Positions 25,928 to 34,081 of a stretch of 64,000 nucleotides of DNA are shown here, piece after piece. Each line of letters begins with the position of its first letter. Within the stretch, counting starts at the first letter, position 1. The notes under the pieces are model-generated. The model was given only the letters and a program-made list of their open reading frames with translations, did not search any database and was not told the DNA's origin. Source of the stretch: HKCCE3408 sp039183205 (GTDB lineage Bacteria > Pseudomonadota > Alphaproteobacteria > Rhodobacterales > Rhodobacteraceae); the NCBI GenBank assembly GCA_039183205.1, contig JBCDBR010000010.1, forward strand, positions 41,713 through 105,712, written 5' to 3'. A program made the position numbers and the translations under genes.

Positions 25928-28114
25928 ATGGCATTGCAATGGTTCGAGGATCCCGAAGATTACCTCGTCGATCTGCGCCCAGGGCCGGCTGACCGTCCGG
26001 CGCGGATCAATGATGCATACGCGCAATGGGTGCTGCGGCACGGCGCGCAATTTAACCTCACCGAAGAGTATCGCGAACCCGGTGGCAACCCGGAGGATTT
26101 TGACTTTGTGATCGCCTATCGGGATCTCGATGGCCAGGATCGCGGCGGGGCAATCGATGCGCTGGTGGCGAAAGGCGCGGCACCTACTGGCGTCGGGTCG
26201 CCGCCGCTGGACGGGCTTTATATTGGCAGGCTGCCGATCCGAAAGGCCAGCGTCTCGCCGCGGATCGACGGCGCCGAGGACGCCGCGCCTGCGCCCGACG
26301 AGGTGACGCTAGAGCTACCGACCGGCCTCGACCCCAGCAAGTTGGTGGTGGTCGGTGTTATGGACGATGCGATCCAGGTTGGGCATATGCGATTTCGCGA
26401 TGCCGAAGGTCGATCGCGCGTCGATGCCGCTTGGATCCAGGATGGCGTCTTTAGCGGATCGCCCGCATTGGGGCCGCGCCCGCCGCTCTACCGCCAGTTT
26501 GGCCATGTGCTCCACCGCCACGCGATCGACGCAGCCATCGCCGCCCACGGCGATGATGACGATGCCTTGATGCAGGCCTTGGGCCTTGTAGCCGCGCCGG
26601 GCGCACCGTATTGGCCGACGCCATTACGCATGTTGGCCTCGCACGGGACGCATATCGCCGATCTGGCTGCGGGCTACGACCCCGACGATGCCGCCGGATT
26701 GCATCGCCGCATCATGGCCGTGCAGCTTCCGGTCTTTGCCTCTGAGGAAACATCAGGGATCGGGCTCACAGCCGCGATCATCGCCGGAAGCGGATTTATT
26801 TTCGATCATGCCCGTGCGCTTAGTCGCGCGGCCGGTGTCCCGATCCCCGTTGTGCTGAATTTCAGCTATGGCTTCGGTGGCGGTTGGCGCAACGGCACCG
26901 ACATCGTGGAGCGTGCTCTGCGCGCCCAGGCGGCCGCCTATCGACGCGCCGTCGCGGCCGATTTGTCCAGCGCCCCGCCGCCAGCCGTGACCATTTTACC
27001 CGCCGGCAACGGGAACTTGTCGCGTACGCATGCCCAGGCGGTCACGCCAGAGAACGGGTCGGCGCAATTGACGGCGAAACTGCGTTTGCAACCGGATGAC
27101 AAAACATCAAGCTATGTCGAGTTCTGGTTGCCACAGGGCTCAACCAAGGTGACGCTCAACGTCGCGGCACCCAATGGTTTTGACGGGGAATTCACGGTCG
27201 ATTTGCCCGCCGATCCTGTGGATCCCGGGGCGTTGACGCGCGCCAATGACTACGTTCTGGCCGCTGCGGGGGCGGGGCTCGACCCGGCAACGATTGTCGG
27301 GCGCGTCTCGGTGGATCTGCCATCTGAATATCCCCGCGCAGACGGCGCGGCGGTGCCCGGCAGATGGCGGGTTCTGTTGGCATTGGCACCGACGGCGGCC
27401 CTGATTGCGGGCCGTCCTGTCGTGCCCCATGGCTTGTGGTCTGTCACCTGCACCGCAACGGGCGCATTGGCCGGCGACGTGATGCATGCCTGGTTGCAAC
27501 GCGATGAGACAAATTTAGGTTTTCCGATGCGCGGGCGGCAAAGCTATTTCGATGATCCGACCTATGAGGCCAGCCGATTTGATGCACTCACCGATATTGC
27601 CGTGCGCGACATCAGTGACAGCTCGGTTCGGCGCAATGGGACGGTCTCGGGGATTGCCACGCGGCAGAGCACTGGCGCGGACGAAGACAATCACCTGACC
27701 GTCGGGGCCGCGCGATGGGATATTACCGGGCCCACGATCTACACAGCGGCGGGCTTTGACGCATTGTCCAATCCCGAAGTGCTCGCGCCCGGCGATACAT
27801 CGCGTATCCTGGACGGGGTATTGGCGAGCGCAAACCGTGGGGTGGCCGTCATTCCGCTGAACGGCACAAGCGTTGCCGCCCCGCAAGTGGCTCGGATCAT
27901 TGCCGATGCCGCCGAAGCGACGGAACCTGAACGCTATGCTGAATTCTCAGCGCTGATGGTGGTCCGTGGCCTGGCCACGCCGCCGGTGCGACCGAACGGC
28001 GTGCCGGAACGGGCCAGCAACAATGTGGTCCGAGAAGAGCGGTCGGAGATTGGCACACTTGATCCGCCCCGCAGCCTCGAAGCAGCCGTCGCGCGTGGCA
28101 ATATCCGAAAATAG
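25928..28114 (+). CDS. Subtilisin-like serine protease (S8 family), leaderless
   Basis: A 728-residue S8 protease. The catalytic triad is intact: Asp at 146 or 147 in VVGVMDDAIQVGH, His239 in LASHGTHIADL, and Ser648 in LNGTSVAAPQ; the oxyanion Asn361 is in LPAGNGNLS. About 135 residues precede the catalytic domain and could act as a prodomain. Between Asn361 and Ser648 lies an insertion of well over 100 residues (about 375-500) that looks like a beta-rich domain. No signal peptide is seen, so it is cytoplasmic or uses an unknown export route. It begins three bases after the haloperoxidase-like gene and a strong hairpin follows it, so it ends the module. Targets are unknown. Confidence 0.85.
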   Translation: MALQWFEDPEDYLVDLRPGPADRPARINDAYAQWVLRHGAQFNLTEEYREPGGNPEDFDFVIAYRDLDGQDRGGAIDALVAKGAAPTGVGSPPLDGLYIGRLPIRKASVSPRIDGAEDAAPAPDEVTLELPTGLDPSKLVVVGVMDDAIQVGHMRFRDAEGRSRVDAAWIQDGVFSGSPALGPRPPLYRQFGHVLHRHAIDAAIAAHGDDDDALMQALGLVAAPGAPYWPTPLRMLASHGTHIADLAAGYDPDDAAGLHRRIMAVQLPVFASEETSGIGLTAAIIAGSGFIFDHARALSRAAGVPIPVVLNFSYGFGGGWRNGTDIVERALRAQAAAYRRAVAADLSSAPPPAVTILPAGNGNLSRTHAQAVTPENGSAQLTAKLRLQPDDKTSSYVEFWLPQGSTKVTLNVAAPNGFDGEFTVDLPADPVDPGALTRANDYVLAAAGAGLDPATIVGRVSVDLPSEYPRADGAAVPGRWRVLLALAPTAALIAGRPVVPHGLWSVTCTATGALAGDVMHAWLQRDETNLGFPMRGRQSYFDDPTYEASRFDALTDIAVRDISDSSVRRNGTVSGIATRQSTGADEDNHLTVGAARWDITGPTIYTAAGFDALSNPEVLAPGDTSRILDGVLASANRGVAVIPLNGTSVAAPQVARIIADAAEATEPERYAEFSALMVVRGLATPPVRPNGVPERASNNVVREERSEIGTLDPPRSLEAAVARGNIRK

Positions 28115-28162
28115 CTGCGCATCGCAGGTCTCGGACCGGTCCAATCGTCACTTTTCACGCTT

Positions 28163-28189
28163 AACTCACGCCGCATCTCGGCGTGAGTT
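28163..28189 (+). terminator. Strong hairpin terminator after the protease gene
   Basis: AACTCACGCCG at 28163-28173 pairs perfectly with CGGCGTGAGTT at 28179-28189 around a five-base loop, 49 bases after the protease stop. Only a weak T/A-rich tail follows (GTTAATAG), yet the 11-base stem is the most stable hairpin in this intergenic region. Confidence 0.7.
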
Positions 28190-28287
28190 GTTAATAGACG
28201 GTAAGCCTCTGCTGGAAATCAGAGCGCAATCAATGACGACGCGGTCCAAACTTGGGGTGGCCGGGGAACTGAGGGGACACAGTTGCC

Positions 28288-28473
28288 ATGAAACTGATCA
28301 TTTTTTCCGACGATGTCGTTAATTGGCGTGCCGGCGATTCCGTTTGGACGGTCAAAGGTCAAGTGCCGCTGCTATCGGTTGAATGCCGGGGGGTCTGCGT
28401 CCAAAGCTATGCCGCGACTATGGACACGCAGCTTGACCATGCGCAGATGCCGCGTGTGCTCGACAGCGTGTAA
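28288..28473 (+). CDS. Hypothetical protein, 61 aa
   Basis: A 61-codon ORF starting MKLIIFSDDVVNW with a GAGGGG sequence about 12 bases upstream. Nothing is recognised in it. It lies between the module terminator and the tRNA-Gly gene, which is on the opposite strand. The natural-looking N-terminus favours a real small protein; the weak ribosome spacing argues against. Confidence 0.35.
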   Translation: MKLIIFSDDVVNWRAGDSVWTVKGQVPLLSVECRGVCVQSYAATMDTQLDHAQMPRVLDSV

Positions 28474-28490
28474 GCCCACCGGTCGCGAAT

Positions 28491-28564
28491 TGGAGCGGGT
28501 AGCGGGAATCGAACCCGCGCGTTCAGCTTGGGAAGCTGACAGGCTACCATTACATCATACCCGC
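28491..28564 (-). tRNA. tRNA-Gly (anticodon CCC)
   Basis: Read on the minus strand, the 74-base sequence folds as a cloverleaf: acceptor GCGGGTA pairs with TACCCGC, the anticodon arm has loop TTCCCAA giving anticodon CCC, and the T arm contains GGTTCGAATC. The 3' CCA is encoded after a T discriminator base. It reads the GGG glycine codon. Downstream on the same strand is more than 8 kb from any other tRNA in the window. Confidence 0.95.
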
Positions 28565-28623
28565 TGCGCGGCATGTTGGTAGGCGAAGGCCATTTCCAGG
28601 TCAACCACTTGCCCGGCCCGGCC

Positions 28624-29583
28624 TTACCGGGCCGAGATCCGCGCGACCTCCCCGCCGGCCAGGATCGCTTGGCCCAATCTTTGCCGTGCAGACACGTCCT
28701 CAGGCAGCAAAAGACCGGTTTCAACGCGGAAATCGCCGTCGTACTGGCCATCAAACAGCGTCCGGCGGCCGGCAAAGGCCTGCAACGCGGCCTCGCGGTC
28801 AAAGCTGTGTCCGAGGCCTGAGACTTCGAAGAAAGGCGCACCGCTCCGGGCTTGCAGGTAGCCTTCAACTGACAAGCTGCTGAGCGCGCCGGCCGCGCCA
28901 AAAAAGCGCCCGCTGCTTAGGGATGCGGCCTCTAGCAAAGGTCCGTTTTGTCGTCCGATGACGGTTGCAAATGTCCCGATTACGGGGCGCGCCAACCGAC
29001 CGAGTGCAACCCGGCGCCCGGCGATGATCGCTTCGGTCGCGGTTGTGGTCTCCACCGCGCCGGCCAGCGCGTCTGCTTTGCCGTCAGCGAGGTCGATGCG
29101 CGCCGCAATCACGGTTCGGCCACGCCACAACCCCGACACAGCCACTTGCTGGCCCGGCTCTAGCGTGCCGATTGCACCGGCTTCGAGCACCACATTTGTG
29201 CCGCCCACCAACCCCGATCGACCGTCCGGCGCGACATAGCCCACACGTCCAACCACGGGCTGGGTCACATGGATGCGCGCCGCCGACAGCAGCCCCGCGT
29301 CATTCGCAGCAGCCTCGATCGTCAAGCTGTGGCCCAAGGACAAATCGGCGACATCAAAGGCGCCATAGGCGTCTGTCACAATCCCAGGCGCGTCGGTTTC
29401 GATGCGCAGCCCGTTGACGACAATGCTCCCGAAATCGGTCAGCGTGCCGACGATGCCGGTCCCGCCGATGCCGCCTTCGGGGCGGCGGCGGTCGGTCTCT
29501 TGGCCAAACCCAGGCACGCCCCAGCCAACAAGGCCCAGGCCTAACCCCGCTAGGGTACTGCGTCGGTCAATCTTCCGCATCAT
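28624..29583 (-). CDS. DUF5666-type exported protein with Tat-like signal
   Basis: About 319 residues from the ATG at 29583 (a second ATG follows directly). The N-terminus KIDRRSTLAGLGLGLVGWG has a twin-arginine followed by a hydrophobic stretch, suggesting Tat export. The rest is a series of beta-rich units of the DUF5666 type (GTLTDFGSIVVNGLRIETD and similar, each with a V-G/L-G pattern), likely small barrel domains. Function unknown. Its start overlaps the end of the DUF6502-like gene by about 17 bases, so the two are co-transcribed. The frame is open upstream but without a plausible start. Confidence 0.7.
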   Translation of the reverse strand: MMRKIDRRSTLAGLGLGLVGWGVPGFGQETDRRRPEGGIGGTGIVGTLTDFGSIVVNGLRIETDAPGIVTDAYGAFDVADLSLGHSLTIEAAANDAGLLSAARIHVTQPVVGRVGYVAPDGRSGLVGGTNVVLEAGAIGTLEPGQQVAVSGLWRGRTVIAARIDLADGKADALAGAVETTTATEAIIAGRRVALGRLARPVIGTFATVIGRQNGPLLEAASLSSGRFFGAAGALSSLSVEGYLQARSGAPFFEVSGLGHSFDREAALQAFAGRRTLFDGQYDGDFRVETGLLLPEDVSARQRLGQAILAGGEVARISAR

Positions 29584-30430
29584 CGGCCTTCTTTCCCCCG
29601 CCATCAATTGGCGGCTCCGCTTCTTTATAAAAGAACACGCCGAAACGAAATCGCTCGATCCCGTCTTCGGCAGAGACGTCTTGGGCTTGGCGGTCATGCG
29701 CCATTTTGTTCAATTCGATCAACACATCCGTGCCCAATCGTTCGGCTTGCGCTTGCAAGTCATCCACCGAGGCCGGGGTCAAACGGTTGTAAAAGACCGC
29801 GCGTTCCAAAAACGGCGGGTCTTCTTCGGCTAAAAGGTTCTCGACGGCCGCTGAAATGTGATCTCCGACGTTTTCGGCGAAGAAATGCGTTTTCTGATCG
29901 AGGTTGTTGGGGCCGATGAAGGCATCGGTTTTCAGATGCACAGCCCCGTCTGCGACCTCGACCATCCCTTGGCGTTCAAGCTCATCAAGGACGGTTTTGG
30001 GGCGGATATCGGTGCTAACCAATCGGACCAAGCTTTCGAAACTGAACGGATCGCTGCCGGATCGGGGCAGGGGCTTTGGATTGCCCGCTGCGTCGCTGGT
30101 TTTCGGATCGGCAAGCCAGCGCCCGATCACCGATGCAAGCGATGTCACTTTTTCCCGTGCTTCCGTCCGAGAGGCCATATCCGCGCCGCGGAACTCGCGT
30201 ACATCGCGCCGGTGGACCCCGGTTAACATGCTGATCCGGCTGTCTGTTTGCCGCTCGCCGCCAATTTGAAACGACTCCTCAGCCACCTCGACATAAAGCC
30301 GCTTCAGCCGGACATACAAAGCCGGCGCCGTTACACCCTGTGCGATCAAGGCGCGCACCAACGGTCTCAGCAAGCTGTCCAGCACGCGCGCGAACGCGCT
30401 GCTTTGAGTTGTCGGATCGGTGTCGTTCAT
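29567..30430 (-). CDS. DUF6502-type protein
   Basis: A 287-residue cytoplasmic protein resembling the DUF6502 family, with a helical N-terminal segment (LLRPLVRALIAQGVTAPALY) that looks like a winged-helix DNA-binding region and a block VHRRDVREFR typical of the family. The function is not known; a regulatory role is plausible. The ATG at 30430 is used because upstream codons look non-coding. It is divergent from the FAS1 gene across about 200 bases that carry three related inverted repeats, and it is followed by the DUF5666-type gene. Confidence 0.65.
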   Translation of the reverse strand: MNDTDPTTQSSAFARVLDSLLRPLVRALIAQGVTAPALYVRLKRLYVEVAEESFQIGGERQTDSRISMLTGVHRRDVREFRGADMASRTEAREKVTSLASVIGRWLADPKTSDAAGNPKPLPRSGSDPFSFESLVRLVSTDIRPKTVLDELERQGMVEVADGAVHLKTDAFIGPNNLDQKTHFFAENVGDHISAAVENLLAEEDPPFLERAVFYNRLTPASVDDLQAQAERLGTDVLIELNKMAHDRQAQDVSAEDGIERFRFGVFFYKEAEPPIDGGGKKADDAED

Positions 30431-30447
30431 CGGCGGCAATATAAGTT

Positions 30448-30468
30448 GCGTGGTACAAAAATCCACGC
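30448..30468. promoter_or_regulatory. Inverted repeat 1 in the DUF6502/FAS1 divergent promoter
   Basis: GCGTGG (30448-30453) and CCACGC (30463-30468) are separated by nine bases (TACAAAAAT). It lies just upstream of the DUF6502-type start and shares the GTGG-A-run-CCAC pattern with two further repeats near the FAS1 gene. Confidence 0.5.
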
Positions 30469-30535
30469 AGCGTTGACGGGTGGGACCAAGTGTAGCGTTT
30501 TTGTGACCCTTTGATTCTGGCGTCATTATGGAAGT

Positions 30536-30552
30536 GTGGAAAAAAATTCCAC
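30536..30552. promoter_or_regulatory. Inverted repeat 2 in the DUF6502/FAS1 divergent promoter
   Basis: GTGGAA (30536-30541) and TTCCAC (30547-30552) flank a five-base A run. Same architecture as the repeat at 30594-30612. Confidence 0.5.
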
Positions 30553-30593
30553 GAATTTCTTGAAATGCGGTAAAGGCGCACCAATTCGCGGTT

Positions 30594-30612
30594 CGTGGGA
30601 AAAAATCCCACG
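30594..30612. promoter_or_regulatory. Inverted repeat 3, next to the FAS1 start
   Basis: CGTGGGA (30594-30600) and TCCCACG (30606-30612) flank five A residues, a perfect seven-base dyad 20 bases before the FAS1 start codon. It could be an operator or, as RNA, a leader hairpin that affects translation. Confidence 0.55.
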
Positions 30613-30632
30613 CCTAACATGAGGAGACGAAC

Positions 30633-31112
30633 ATGCGCACTATTCTTGCTACCGCCGCCACAGCGCTTGTGCTGCTGGGCCACACCACCGCAGCGAACGC
30701 TCAGACCGATATCGTCGCCACTGCGGCGTCGGCCGGTGATTTTGGCACGCTCTTGGCGGCCGCCGAAGCCGCAGGTCTTGTGGACACTTTGCAGTCGCCG
30801 GGCCCGTTCACGATTTTTGCCCCGAACGATGCCGCCTTTGCCGCCCTGCCCGAGGGAACGGTTGAAGACTTGTTGTTGCCGGAAAACCGCGATCAGCTTG
30901 TTGAAATCCTGACCTATCACGTTGTACCGGCAGAGGTTTTTGCCGAGGATATCGTCGGCAGCCGGTTGCAGGTGTTGACCGTGCAAGGTGGGCGTCTGGC
31001 GGTGAATGGCACCGGCGGCGGCGTCAGCGTCAATGATGCCACGGTCATCGCGGCCGATGTCGATGCAACCAATGGCGTGATCCACGTCATCGACCAGGTC
31101 TTGTTGCCGTAA
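30633..31112 (+). CDS. Secreted fasciclin (FAS1) domain protein
   Basis: A 159-residue exported protein. A signal peptide with hydrophobic core and AnA-type cleavage ends near residue 23 (TTAANA followed by QT). The rest is one FAS1 domain: the H1 box GPFTIFAPNDAAFAALP and the H2 region with YHVVPAEVF and VNDATVIAADVDATNGVIHV are both complete. FAS1 proteins mediate adhesion or matrix contacts in many organisms; the bacterial role is unsettled. A good GAGGAGA ribosome site precedes the ATG. Its promoter carries related inverted repeats shared with the divergent DUF6502-type gene, and a terminator hairpin follows at 31180-31201. Confidence 0.9.
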   Translation: MRTILATAATALVLLGHTTAANAQTDIVATAASAGDFGTLLAAAEAAGLVDTLQSPGPFTIFAPNDAAFAALPEGTVEDLLLPENRDQLVEILTYHVVPAEVFAEDIVGSRLQVLTVQGGRLAVNGTGGGVSVNDATVIAADVDATNGVIHVIDQVLLP

Positions 31113-31179
31113 TGTCCCGTTGCTGGGAGCAAAGCGGGCCCCGATAGCGGATCGTCGACGCTGTGCCCGCGCGTTTTAG

Positions 31180-31201
31180 CGGCCTCATTTCGGTGAGGCC
31201 G
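31180..31201 (+). terminator. Terminator hairpin after the FAS1 gene
   Basis: CGGCCTCA at 31180-31187 pairs with TGAGGCCG at 31194-31201 around a six-base loop, followed by TTTGCGTT. It lies between the FAS1 gene and the convergent ASKHA gene. Confidence 0.65.
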
Positions 31202-31220
31202 TTTGCGTTATTGACCGCGC

Positions 31221-33257
31221 TTACCCGCGCCGGCGCCGACGTCGCGCACCGCTATCGCCAGCAGCGCCAAAGCTCACGTCTGGCAGGGCGACGATCTGGC
31301 TCAATTCTGGGAACGGGTCCGTGGCATGGGGCATCGCATTGGCCGCCACGAAATGGTCTTGGAACTTGGGCTCAACCGCGGTTTCGACCTTGTGGATGCG
31401 TTGCACGGTTTCTTCGATCTGGGCGCGGGCGGCTCGGCTGCACAAGGCAACACGCGCGCCATGCCCGGCTGCATTGCCGGCGCTGGCCACGTTCCCAAGC
31501 GCGGCATCGGGGATCATGCCCAGCACCATCGCATGTTTGGGCGAGATATGCGCGCCGAATGCGCCGGCCAGAACGATACGGTCGACGCGATCGACGGCAA
31601 GATGATCCATCAGGAGCCGCGCGCCGGCATAAAGCGCCGATTTGGCCAGTTGGATTGCGCGAATGTCGCCTTGGGTCACGGTAATCCTGGGCCCACCGGT
31701 CGCAGTCCCATCATGGATGAGATAAGCATGCGTGCGGCCTTCGGGCTCTGCCCGGTGCGTTCCGGTTTGTGCGGCAGAGCCGATCAGGCCGGAGGCGTCA
31801 ACAAGCCCCGCCATGCGCATCTCGGCAACCGCTTCGATTATGCCCGACCCGCAAATGCCGGTGACCCCCGTGGCGGCTGTTGCCTCGGTAAATCCCGGCG
31901 CGTCGGACCAAAGATCGCAACCGATGACGCGAAACCGCGGCTCTTTCGTGGTGGGATCAATCTCAATGCGTTCGATCGCGCCGGGCGCGGCGCGCTGGCC
32001 CGACGCGATCTGCGCCCCCTCAAAGGCAGGGCCCGTGGGCGACGAACAGGCCAGCACACGGGCCCGATTGCCCAGCAGGATTTCGGCATTGGTGCCGACA
32101 TCCACGATCAGCACGAGATCGTCCGATTTCTCCGGCGCCTCCGCAAGCGCGACGGCTGCCGCATCGGCCCCGACATGGCCAGCGATGCAGGGCAACAGAT
32201 AGACCTGCGCCCCGGCATTTATCGCCGGCAGGCCCAATTCACGTGCCGGCACAGTCAACGCGCCAGAGCTTGCCAGCGCAAACGGCGCTTGGCCCAATTC
32301 GACCGGATCGATGCCCAAAAACAGATGGTGCATCACCGGGTTGCAAACCACGACCGCCTCAACGATGAGATCGGGGTCGATATCCGCCTCAACCGCGATT
32401 TCAGCCGCCAGCGTGTTCATCGCTTCGCGCACAGACGTGGTCATTTCCTGATCGCCGCCGGGGTTCATCATCGCGTAGCTGACCCGGCTCATCAGGTCTT
32501 CGCCAAACCGGATCTGTGGGTTCATGATGCCGGAGGAAGCCAAGACCCGTCCATCCGACAAATCCGTAAGATGGGCCGCGATTGTGGTGGAGCCCAGATC
32601 GATCGCCAAGCCAAAAAGCCCACCGTCATGCAGCCCCGGCCAAAGATCGACGATCTGGAATTCCTTTTTCCCAACAGCCTTGTAGAGCGCGACGCTCACC
32701 GTCCATTTGCCTTTCCGCAACGCCGGCTGAAGCTTGCGGAGAACGCCAAGATCGGCGTCCAGATCGACAATGCCCCATTGCGCTGCGAGGGCCGCTTTGA
32801 GACGTTCGAAATCGCCCGAAGGCTCGTGCATATCGGGCTCTTCGACCTCGACCATCACCAGCCGCGTGGCCGGGTCCATCTCAACCGGACGGTCCGAGGC
32901 TGCTTTGCGCACAACCTGCCGATGGACCTGGCTTTCGGGCGGCACATCGATGACGATATCGCGCTGCACGGTGGCCTGACAGCCAAGCCGCCGCCCGGGT
33001 TTGAGGCCGCGCACGCGGTCGTATCGTGCCTCCACCTCGTTCCAAGCACTCAAGGCATCGTCGGCCACGCTGACGCCGTGTTTCGGAAAATCGCCGAAGG
33101 CCGGCGTGACCTGGCATTTCGAGCAGATCCCACGCCCGCCACAGACACTGTCAAGATCAACGCCCAAGCTACGCGCGGCATTTAGGATCGGCGTCCCAAC
33201 CGGGAAATGCCCGCGCTTGCCCGATGGCGTGAATATGACAAGTGGATCTTGGCTCAT
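31221..33257 (-). CDS. Ferredoxin-ASKHA corrinoid-activation protein (RACo/RamA-like, DUF4445)
   Basis: A 678-residue protein of the type that reductively reactivates corrinoid proteins whose cobalt has been oxidised, using ATP. The N-terminus is a plant-type [2Fe-2S] ferredoxin with Cys39, Cys45, Cys48 (VCGGRGICSKC) and Cys93. The middle and C-terminal regions are an ASKHA-type ATPase (FGLAIDLGSTTIAAHL, LVLIVDVGTNAEI, GICGSGIIEAV), matching the RACo middle and C-terminal domains. The last residues are a run of arginines (GARRRRRRG). It ends a minus-strand run with methyltransferase, MetF-like and other one-carbon genes, consistent with servicing a cobalamin methyltransferase system. It could instead be called a generic 2Fe-2S/ASKHA protein. 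Confidence 0.85.
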   Translation of the reverse strand: MSQDPLVIFTPSGKRGHFPVGTPILNAARSLGVDLDSVCGGRGICSKCQVTPAFGDFPKHGVSVADDALSAWNEVEARYDRVRGLKPGRRLGCQATVQRDIVIDVPPESQVHRQVVRKAASDRPVEMDPATRLVMVEVEEPDMHEPSGDFERLKAALAAQWGIVDLDADLGVLRKLQPALRKGKWTVSVALYKAVGKKEFQIVDLWPGLHDGGLFGLAIDLGSTTIAAHLTDLSDGRVLASSGIMNPQIRFGEDLMSRVSYAMMNPGGDQEMTTSVREAMNTLAAEIAVEADIDPDLIVEAVVVCNPVMHHLFLGIDPVELGQAPFALASSGALTVPARELGLPAINAGAQVYLLPCIAGHVGADAAAVALAEAPEKSDDLVLIVDVGTNAEILLGNRARVLACSSPTGPAFEGAQIASGQRAAPGAIERIEIDPTTKEPRFRVIGCDLWSDAPGFTEATAATGVTGICGSGIIEAVAEMRMAGLVDASGLIGSAAQTGTHRAEPEGRTHAYLIHDGTATGGPRITVTQGDIRAIQLAKSALYAGARLLMDHLAVDRVDRIVLAGAFGAHISPKHAMVLGMIPDAALGNVASAGNAAGHGARVALCSRAARAQIEETVQRIHKVETAVEPKFQDHFVAANAMPHATDPFPELSQIVALPDVSFGAAGDSGARRRRRRG

Positions 33258-33325
33258 GGCCTGCTTTTATACCTCAGCTCAACTTGCTCGCCAGGTTGAA
33301 AGCGGCGCACACGGGTCCATAGGCG

Positions 33326-34000
33326 TCAGCGCAGGAATTCGGCGCCAGAGACCCAAACCAGCAAGGGCACCGGCAGAACGGCGAGCGCAATCGTGGCGAG
33401 GCTCAAGGCAGGGGAGACAAGCCGCGAAAACCCCGCCAATAGACAGATCCCACCGCCGCCGCCGATCACGGCATTGCCAGGAACATTGAGCAGCACTGCC
33501 AGCGCCAAGTACCGCGACCGAAGTGCCCAATTGGGGACGCGTTGGGCGACGAGGGCAAGGCGTTCGGGTTCTGAAAGTGGGGCGATCTGGTCGATCAACG
33601 CACAAGCGCGTACCAATCCCAGATCCAAAAGCAGCCGCCGGATGACCGTCAGCTTTAGCGCTCGGCCGCAGAGAAAGGCAATTGCGAGGCCCGCGATTGT
33701 CGCCAGATAGACAAATGGCGCCGCCTCGGCGCCGCGCAGCACCAAAATCGCGATACCGATTTCCGCTCCGGGTACAAACGGCACGGCGAGAAGCAGAATA
33801 TAGGCCAAAAAGGCCATCAGCACGATCGCGAACGCCATTCGGTCGCCGATGACGCCCGGCAGGGTTTCGGCTGTCTCCAACGCCCAATCCATCGCAAAAT
33901 GCGCGCCAATGGCCAGGCCGACAATCACCGCGGCCCGCAGGGCCAGGCGCAAAAGGCGCAGCGAACCGGGCGCGAGACGATATGGCCGTTGCTTCGTCAT
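33326..34000 (-). CDS. VTT/TVP38-like integral membrane protein
   Basis: A 224-residue membrane protein with about five hydrophobic segments. The segment AVPFVPGAEIGIAILVLRG and the Gly-rich LNVPGNAVIGGGGGICLLAG resemble the re-entrant signature regions of VTT-domain (TVP38/DedA-like) proteins, which are linked to lipid scrambling or small-molecule transport. The identification is by pattern only. It lies in the minus-strand one-carbon cluster, 68 bases upstream of the ASKHA gene and 81 bases downstream of the methyltransferase gene. Confidence 0.6.
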   Translation of the reverse strand: MTKQRPYRLAPGSLRLLRLALRAAVIVGLAIGAHFAMDWALETAETLPGVIGDRMAFAIVLMAFLAYILLLAVPFVPGAEIGIAILVLRGAEAAPFVYLATIAGLAIAFLCGRALKLTVIRRLLLDLGLVRACALIDQIAPLSEPERLALVAQRVPNWALRSRYLALAVLLNVPGNAVIGGGGGICLLAGFSRLVSPALSLATIALAVLPVPLLVWVSGAEFLR

Positions 34001-34081
34001 TGGCTTGGGCCTGACGCGTAGGCCGCCAGGTCCGTCTTGCTCCTTGCGTGCTGCCGCGGTTGCGGGCTGGCATGAGAGACG

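Noticed and set aside
31326..33185. 619-codon plus-strand frame
   Set aside because: Antisense to the ASKHA activator, which has recognisable Fe-S and ATPase motifs; the plus-strand product is Arg/His-rich and matches nothing.
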